Below, in pieces: positions 17,653-23,089 of a stretch of 23,089 nucleotides of DNA. Each line of letters starts with the position of its first letter. The first letter of the stretch is position 1. The position numbers were made by a program, and so were the translations under genes. The notes beneath the pieces are model-generated. The model was given only the letters and a program-made list of their open reading frames with translations. It had not been told where the DNA came from and made no database searches. The stretch is from Gryganskiella cystojenkinii. Taxonomy: Eukaryota > Mortierellomycota > Mortierellomycetes > Mortierellales > Mortierellaceae. The stretch spans positions 3,999 through 27,087 of the forward strand of contig JAAAIG010000531.1 in the NCBI GenBank assembly GCA_015852425.1, in the 5' to 3' direction.

Positions 17653-18059
17653 TTATTCCTGCTGTTTACAGTCTTTTACATCATCACCGCGACGACGATA
17701 ATTCCGTTTCGAGTGCTGAACCACCACTGTTCCCTCGGATTCACTCCCAGAAACACTTTGTTCCAAGCTCTTATCTTCACAATCAATCAGGACCCTCGGT
17801 CGTCGACTTCCACCTCTTTTCCTTGCGATTCTCAACCAATACTGAAAGCATAACAAGTTAACATTATCATAGATCCCGTCTCTGGTTCTGAGGTACAACA
17901 AGATGGCCACCTCCCTTTGATTGGATCGATACAATCTTGGCTTCCCACATCTGAGGCATTTACTGGTGCTTGGACGAACCTTTCTCGCTAACCTGATTCA
18001 CCCTTGTATCAGGACCCTGTCCTGCTTTGCTTTGCTTACTGACTAGATCCCATCTCCAT
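17653..18059 (-). CDS. Small basic CxxC protein, two exons, unknown function
   Basis: Exon 1 is 18059-18040 (ATG GAG ATG..., 20 nt) with a GTAAGC donor. A 47-nt intron ends in ATCAG, and exon 2 is 17992-17653 with stop TAA. The joined frame is 119 residues. The product begins MEMGSSQ-LARKVRPSTSK, has CLRCGKPRLYRSNQ (CxxC, possibly half of a zinc site with later Cys in NLLCF and LIDCED), then an aromatic, Arg-rich stretch (FQYWLRIARKRGG). It ends in an acidic Ser/Glu patch and a basic KRNYRRR cluster. The composition suggests a nuclear or nucleic-acid-associated protein, but this is inference. It is divergent from the NLR gene and may share its promoter region. The exon 2 frame has no internal ATG, so the short first exon decides the start. 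Confidence 0.55.
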
Positions 18060-18826
18060 TATTGTTATTTTTGGTTTTATTAGATATAATTGGCGCTCCT
18101 TCGTTCTTGTTCGAATCCCTTTCTGCTTCTTTCTCTTGGACCCCATTAAAGACCATATCGTGTCCTTGTAGGTTACTTTTGGTGCTTATTTTTTTTTCTG
18201 CGTTTACGTCTCGTTCTTTATCTTCTCGCTCACAATCGATTATTTTCTTATCCTTTTTCTCTGTTTTGACAGACAGGATCGATCCGACCCTGTCCCTTTT
18301 TCAGCTGCACCCTCATACCTCATTCAAAACGGGAGGAGATTTTGTATCCGTTCGCTCGTAAGTCTTTTGGTTCGCTCACTGTGTTTCTTTTTCTTCTGAA
18401 AATTTCTCTCTGTGTTGCTCACCACCTTTGGCTTTCCGTTTTCTCTTTTCTTTCATTCTCAGACTGGATTTATCTTTGATCCAGTCTCCTTTTTAGTTCT
18501 GTCTTTTGTGTGCGTGATACCATCGCTCTGTGCTTTGGGAAGAGGAGTGTAAGCATCAATTTTTTCATAATCGTTGTTCCTGCAGCGTAGCATTTGTTTT
18601 TGGTTCCAAAAGGGAGTCGATTTTAACATAGCCTTCCCATTCTAGTTACACCATAACGGTATTCAGCACTTTCAATCGTTTCGCATCCCATCAAGCAATA
18701 GCTGCATCAAGTACTGTAAGTGTGTGTGTTGCTTCCCGCTCCCTGCACATGTCAATCTTCTCTGAGGCTAAAGTCTAACCACTCCTCTCCCATTTTCTCA
18801 GTAACAGCAAATCACGCAAGGACAAC
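18060..18826 (+). promoter_or_regulatory. Bidirectional promoter region and spliced 5' UTR of the NLR gene
   Basis: No coding gene is supported here. Two well-formed leader introns are visible: 18358-18462 (GTAAGT to ATTCTCAG) and 18716-18801 (GTAAGT to TTTTCTCAG). A third possible donor/acceptor pair lies at 18549-18585 but would be only 37 nt. Transcription of the NLR gene should therefore begin before 18358, leaving at most about 300 bases shared with the divergent small gene. No TATA box stands out. Confidence 0.5.
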
Positions 18827-21800
18827 ATGTTTGACAACAAGGTTTCATCCAGGCGAAGTCCCCTGCCACCGCAGAGAGAGCTTAAACTAATCAACATTTA
18901 TTTGGAGCAAGGCCGTACAGCTAGCAAGGAAGGGAACCACGACATTGCGCTAGTGCTATATGGGGAGGCGGAGGCATCGTTGTCCCAGATGAAAAAAGGC
19001 GTCAAAGCCGCCAAGGCAGTCCAGGATGTTAAGGGTCTGCGCATTAGTATCGCTTGTTCTTTTTTCGAGCTCAGCAAACTTTACGGTGAATTAAAGAAGC
19101 ATGAAAGAGCAATGGAGAGCTACAAGAAGGCACAGGAGTGGGGATACTTGGAGGCGGAGAAGTTGTCCACATCGACTCTGCCATCCGCTGAGACTGCAGT
19201 TTCTATCGCAACTCAGCTGCCCCTTCAAGCCTTGGTTTCTATCACAGCTCAGCCGTTACTCGAGGCCACCAACGCAACCAGGCCACCTTTAAAAACCACA
19301 GTGTCTACTGCAGCCCAGCCGCCACTCTCGACTTCAATTTCCGTCGCATCTCAGCCAGCGCCTGGCAGATCGGCCGTCGTGGATGTCGACGCATCTGTCG
19401 TGGGAGACTTTTTTGTTCAAGACAAGAACCCGCCTGTTATCGAGTACAGATTGCCACAGCCAGATGAGCGTCTTGTCAACACGCACCAGCTTGTCTATTG
19501 CCTTGGGCTCTTGAAGGCTCTGCCATCTTCGGACGACCCTCACCAGGACTCTGCTCGCAATTGGGTCAAAGCGACACAAAATGATGAAGACGAGCAGGAA
19601 AGGCTCAACACATTGACAACGAATATGGTTCGCGCATTCATTCGAGATGAGCTGAAGGGTCCAATGGCCATTGCAGAGGTCGCGTGCATCGCCCCATTTC
19701 TCAACAGGGATGATTTTCGACGTCTGCTGGAGCTGTTTATCGACAGCATTGAAAAATCCACCTTGCTGGATGTCAATTCTCTTGAGGGACTAGCCAAGCT
19801 GGTGCAAGGCGCTAACGAGGGCTACCTCCAGGCGGCTGATCTAGTCAAGATCCTTGAAGTCCTCAATACTCGCATGCAAACGACTCATGAACAAACCCAA
19901 GACTACATCTATCGGCTCATGTTGGCGGTATCGCAAGTCCTCGATGCTATGGCCGACCACAGGGTCAAGGGCTTAGATCGTGTCACCCTTCACGAGAGCC
20001 TCTCTGGGTACATGGACAAGCTGAAGAGCAGCCAGGACCCTCATATGGTGTACCTGGCCGCCTATGCTTTTCAGGCACTGGAGTGTGTGCCTGACAACGA
20101 AAGCCCCTGGCAGGCCACAAAACGGCGCACAGGGAAGGTGATGCAGGGCGTCTTCAGTGTGGTGAAGGCGGTGAAGGGCTTGGACGTCAATAGCTTTCTG
20201 GAAGGCATAGGACATATTGAAGATGGGCTGGATGGAGCGGTCAAGGTCTTCAAAACTCTCAAAGATGGTTACGACAGCGTCACTTCACTGGTAGAGAGTG
20301 GCCAGGGCCTTTTTGAGGCCCTCAAGGATGGTCTCAATTTTGATCGCAAACAATCCTGGTATTCGGCTTTGCGAGGCACAGATAGGGTACTCTGGGACGG
20401 CCAGCTCTCTAAGTTTAGGACCGTCGTCCTCGAGGCTCCATGCCGACGCAGTCTCGCGTTTCAGTGGGGAGTGTGCCAGCGCTTAGGAGATCTTGCAGCC
20501 AATCCAGCCTGGGACACAGAGGCTCGTGAGGACGCTCTAGAGTTTCTGGCAGAGATCTACCAGAACGATGCCGTCTGGGGCCATCACGGACACGTTAAGC
20601 TAAAAATCTTGGATATCCTTTTGCACTTGCAGCAGCAGACCGACAACGCTATTCAAGGTATGTGGGTGCTGAAAATTTGATTTGGCAAGCAATGACATTG
20701 TTGGCAACACCACCAGACAATTGTGTGGATGGCGATCTAACTGCATCTGCATGTTTTGTTTTCTCTTTTCTAGAGTTTGATAGCGCAACTGTTGGGAATG
20801 TGCTGGAGAGACTGGAGCACAATGGCGACAACGCGAAGCAAACACTTTACAAAAATTGTCTGGAGCAGGGTCCAAGCCAACACCCATTGAAGATCTCACG
20901 GCCACTATTTGCAACTGTGAGTTTACTGGATCGCGTCCAAAACAAGCCAGATGTCGAAGAGGATCTGCGAAAGCTGAGGCAACAGCGACTGAAGGAACGA
21001 GGAGATGCCGTCTATATCCCCCCTCAAGCCAAGGTCAACCTGAACGCTTCAGACGACGTCCTGTTTGACTTGACGGAAAAAGTCGAGGAGTTCTTGGCCA
21101 GTAAAGACCAGAAGGTGCTGCTCCTGCTTGGCGATTCTGGTTCAGGAAAGTCGACATTCAATCGCGAGGTCGAGTATGACCTATGGAAAAAATACGAGAA
21201 GGGCAAAAGCCGGATCCCACTTTTCATTAACCTGTCTGCCATTGAAAGACCGGAACAGGATATGATTGTTAAGCAATTACGCAAGTTGGAGTTCTCTGAT
21301 TCTCAGATTCGAGAGTTGAAGGCCCAGCGCCAGTTTGTCTTGATCTGTGATGGCTACGACGAGAGTCAAGAGAAACACAACTTGTACACGACCAACCGCC
21401 TGAACCAGACAGGAGAATGGCAGGTACAGATGGTGGTCAGCTGCCGTAGCGAATACATTGGGTTGGACTATCGCGATCTCTTCCAGCCGTCAAATGAGAT
21501 CAATCAGTTTCAAGAGGCTGCCATTGCTCCGTTCTCCAGGGCCCAAGTTGACGATTACTTGGCAAAGTATGTGATCACTAAGGCACCGCTGTGGACCACG
21601 AGACAGTACATGGAAGTACTTGACCAGATTCCCAGTCTTCAAGAGCTGGTCAAAAATCCCTTCCTGTTGACGCTTTCTCTGGAGGTTTTACCTCGACTTG
21701 TGGATCCAGGCAACAATCTCGCGGCCACCAGGGTCACTAGGGTTACTCTATATGACGAGTTCGTTGTGCTATGGCTGGAGCAGGGGAAAAAACGACTTGG

Positions 21801-23089
21801 GAACAAGGACCTGAATCCACAATCTAGAGCCGACTTTGACAGATTGACCGATGAAGGTTTTACTCAGAACGGCATCAGTTTCTTGAAAGGTATGGCGAGT
21901 GCAATCTACAAGAACCAGGCGGGTAACCCTGTGGTGACCTATTCCCGCAAACAAGACCAGGGTAAATGGAAAGAAGCATTCTTCTCCCGAGAGAATGAGA
22001 GCCAGCTCTTGCTAGAGGCCAGTCCGCTTACACGCAGTGGGATCCAGTACCGTTTCATCCACAAGTCACTGCTAGAGTATTTCTTTTCCCGCTCAGTCTT
22101 TGAGCCCCAGGACGGCAAGCAGAAGTCTGTCCAAGCTGCAACTTCAGCTAGACGAGGAAGTGTCAGCTCCAATTTCAGCTTTGAAAATCAAGTGGTACCA
22201 GAAGAGGAAGAGGAGGCAGTCAAAACTCTGCCATCAAGCGTTGATCATCCATTGTCATGGAAAAGCGTTGTGGCAGAGCCTTCCATTCTGGACTTTTTGT
22301 CTGAACGCGTGCAGCAAGAGCCACTCTTCAAAGAACAGCTTCTAGCAGTGATTGAAAAATCCAAGGGCGACAAAGAATGGCGAATTGCTGCAGCCAATGC
22401 CATTACGATTTTGGTCCGAGCCGGCGTACGATTCAATGGGGCAGACTTAAAAGGGATTCAGATTCCAGGAGCAGATATAAGTGGTGGACAATTCGATTAC
22501 GCTCAGCTGCAAGGGTCTGATTTGAGGAAGGCCAACCTTCGAAACATATGGCTGCGTCAAGCCAACTTGAACAAAGCGCGGATGGCAGGGGTACATTTTG
22601 GTGAGCAGCCATATCTACAGGAAGAGAAGGAAGTCTACTGCTGCTCATATTCACCAGATGGGAAAACTTGCGCCTTTGGACTTAATGACGGCACTATCAG
22701 CATATATGACACAATTACTTGGGATAAAACCAACACCTTACAAGGACATACCAGCCGGGTTATGACTGTGACGTATTCTCCCAGTGGTCATCAGATCGCA
22801 TCAGGCGGTGGGGACAACACAGTGCGTTTGTGGGACACCAAAACCTCTGCTCCTGGTCCCATCTTGAGTGGCCATACTTACGCTGTTACCGGTGTGGTGT
22901 ATTCTCCCAGTGGTCACCAGATCGCATCAAGCAGTGGCGACAATACAGTGCGTCTGTGGGACACCCAAACCGCTGCTCCTGGCCACATCTTGAGTGGCCA
23001 TGCCAGTTATGTCTACAGTGTGGTGTATTCTCCCAGTGGTCACCAGATCGCATCAGGCAGTTACGACAAGACAGTGCGTCTTTGGGACA
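18827..23089 (+). CDS. NLR-type receptor: TPR/ARM-like helices, NACHT, pentapeptide repeats, WD40 repeats (incomplete at right edge)
   Basis: Exon 1 18827-20657, 116-nt intron (GTATGT to TTTTCTAG), exon 2 20774 to beyond the window; at least 1382 residues. Order: TPR-like helices (18-108); degenerate VS-A-Q-PL linker repeats (119-183); a long helical region like the ARM-type repeats of Mortierella receptors (about 200-610), including amphipathic Gly-spaced helices at 437-503. NACHT follows: Walker A GDSGSGKST (730-738), Walker B VLICDGYDE (Asp803-Glu807), sensor-like MVVSCRSEY, NPFLLTLSL (from 905), and YRFIHKSLLEYFF (from 1036). Next are pentapeptide repeats (ADLKG, ANLRN and others, about 1164-1208), then one divergent WD40 (from about 1232) and three almost identical ones (from 1266, 1308, 1350). 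NTPase residues are intact. The architecture is that of STAND signalling ATPases acting in fungal recognition and incompatibility. No known effector domain (HET, lipase, kinase) is seen; the N-terminus may serve as effector or adaptor. Confidence 0.92.
20658..20773 (+). other. Intron of the NLR gene
   Basis: Donor CAAG-GTATGT and acceptor TCTTTTCTAG join codon Gln610 to GAG-TTT-GAT in phase 1, keeping the frame open into the NACHT domain. Without removal, the frame hits a stop at 20678-20680. Confidence 0.9.
22432..22566 (+). repeat. Pentapeptide-repeat segment of the NLR
   Basis: About eight consecutive A(D/N)LxX-type units encode a short right-handed quadrilateral helix between the NACHT/helical region and the WD40 propeller. 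Examples are FNGADLKG, GADISGG, GSDLRKANLRN and RQANLNKARM. Confidence 0.8.
22738..23089 (+). repeat. 126-bp WD40 tandem repeats, near-identical
   Basis: Repeats start at 22738, 22864 and 22990 with an exact 126-bp period (42 residues). The core YSPSGHQIAS and the end TVRLWD are the same in all three, and the DNA is nearly identical there. Differences cluster in the residues after GH and just after IAS. The third copy runs off the window, so the total number is unknown. Confidence 0.95.

Noticed and set aside
18062..18361. Plus-strand frame in the NLR upstream region
   Set aside because: It is a Phe/Ser/Leu-rich reading of the leader that ends at the first leader intron donor and has no link in phase to the NLR start.
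1..23089. tRNA, rRNA, CRISPR array or bacterial-type promoters
   Set aside because: No cloverleaf with GGTTCGA-type T-arm pairing outside coding DNA, no direct-repeat/spacer pattern, and clear spliceosomal introns rule out a prokaryotic reading.

Overview
The window looks like nuclear DNA of a fungus, most probably a Mortierellomycota species (Mortierella/Linnemannia type). This assignment is an inference. It rests on spliceosomal introns with GTAAGT/GTATGT donors, CT-rich leaders, genes widely spaced on both strands, a NACHT plus pentapeptide plus WD40 receptor with a long helical N-terminus, and a decayed LINE-type RNase H that keeps an LDNQSVV motif. No bacterial operon, rRNA, tRNA or CRISPR array was seen. 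Many long open frames here begin with TTG/GTG and are not genes, so starts were chosen from ATGs and gene models were built by checking splice phase by hand.

Layout: positions 1-14700 are a core-like block. A short catalase-family haem protein (79-1434, minus) diverges from a five-exon BAT2/PRRC2-N-terminal-domain protein (2577-7744, plus). A single-exon protein I do not recognise follows (8651-10432, plus), then a 2.3 kb gene-free stretch with two TATA-like elements. That stretch leads into a two-exon amino acid permease (12712-14688, plus).

Positions 14880-23089 are an accessory-like block. It holds a decayed LINE RNase H remnant (about 14886-15641), a possible 31-residue two-exon mini-gene (16556-16701) that converges on and overlaps a secreted 12-cysteine protein (16685-17182, minus), and a small basic two-exon protein with a CxxC motif (17653-18059, minus). 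The last is divergent from a large NLR-type receptor (18827 to beyond the right edge). The receptor has TPR-like and ARM-like helices, a NACHT NTPase, pentapeptide repeats and near-identical WD40 repeats.

The core genes have unrelated housekeeping roles (redox, RNA-associated scaffold, amino acid uptake). In the accessory block, a secreted cysteine-rich protein, small lineage-restricted genes, a dead retroelement and a repeat-bearing NLR lie together. This resembles a rapidly evolving recognition or allorecognition neighbourhood, but no direct functional link between these genes is shown by the sequence.
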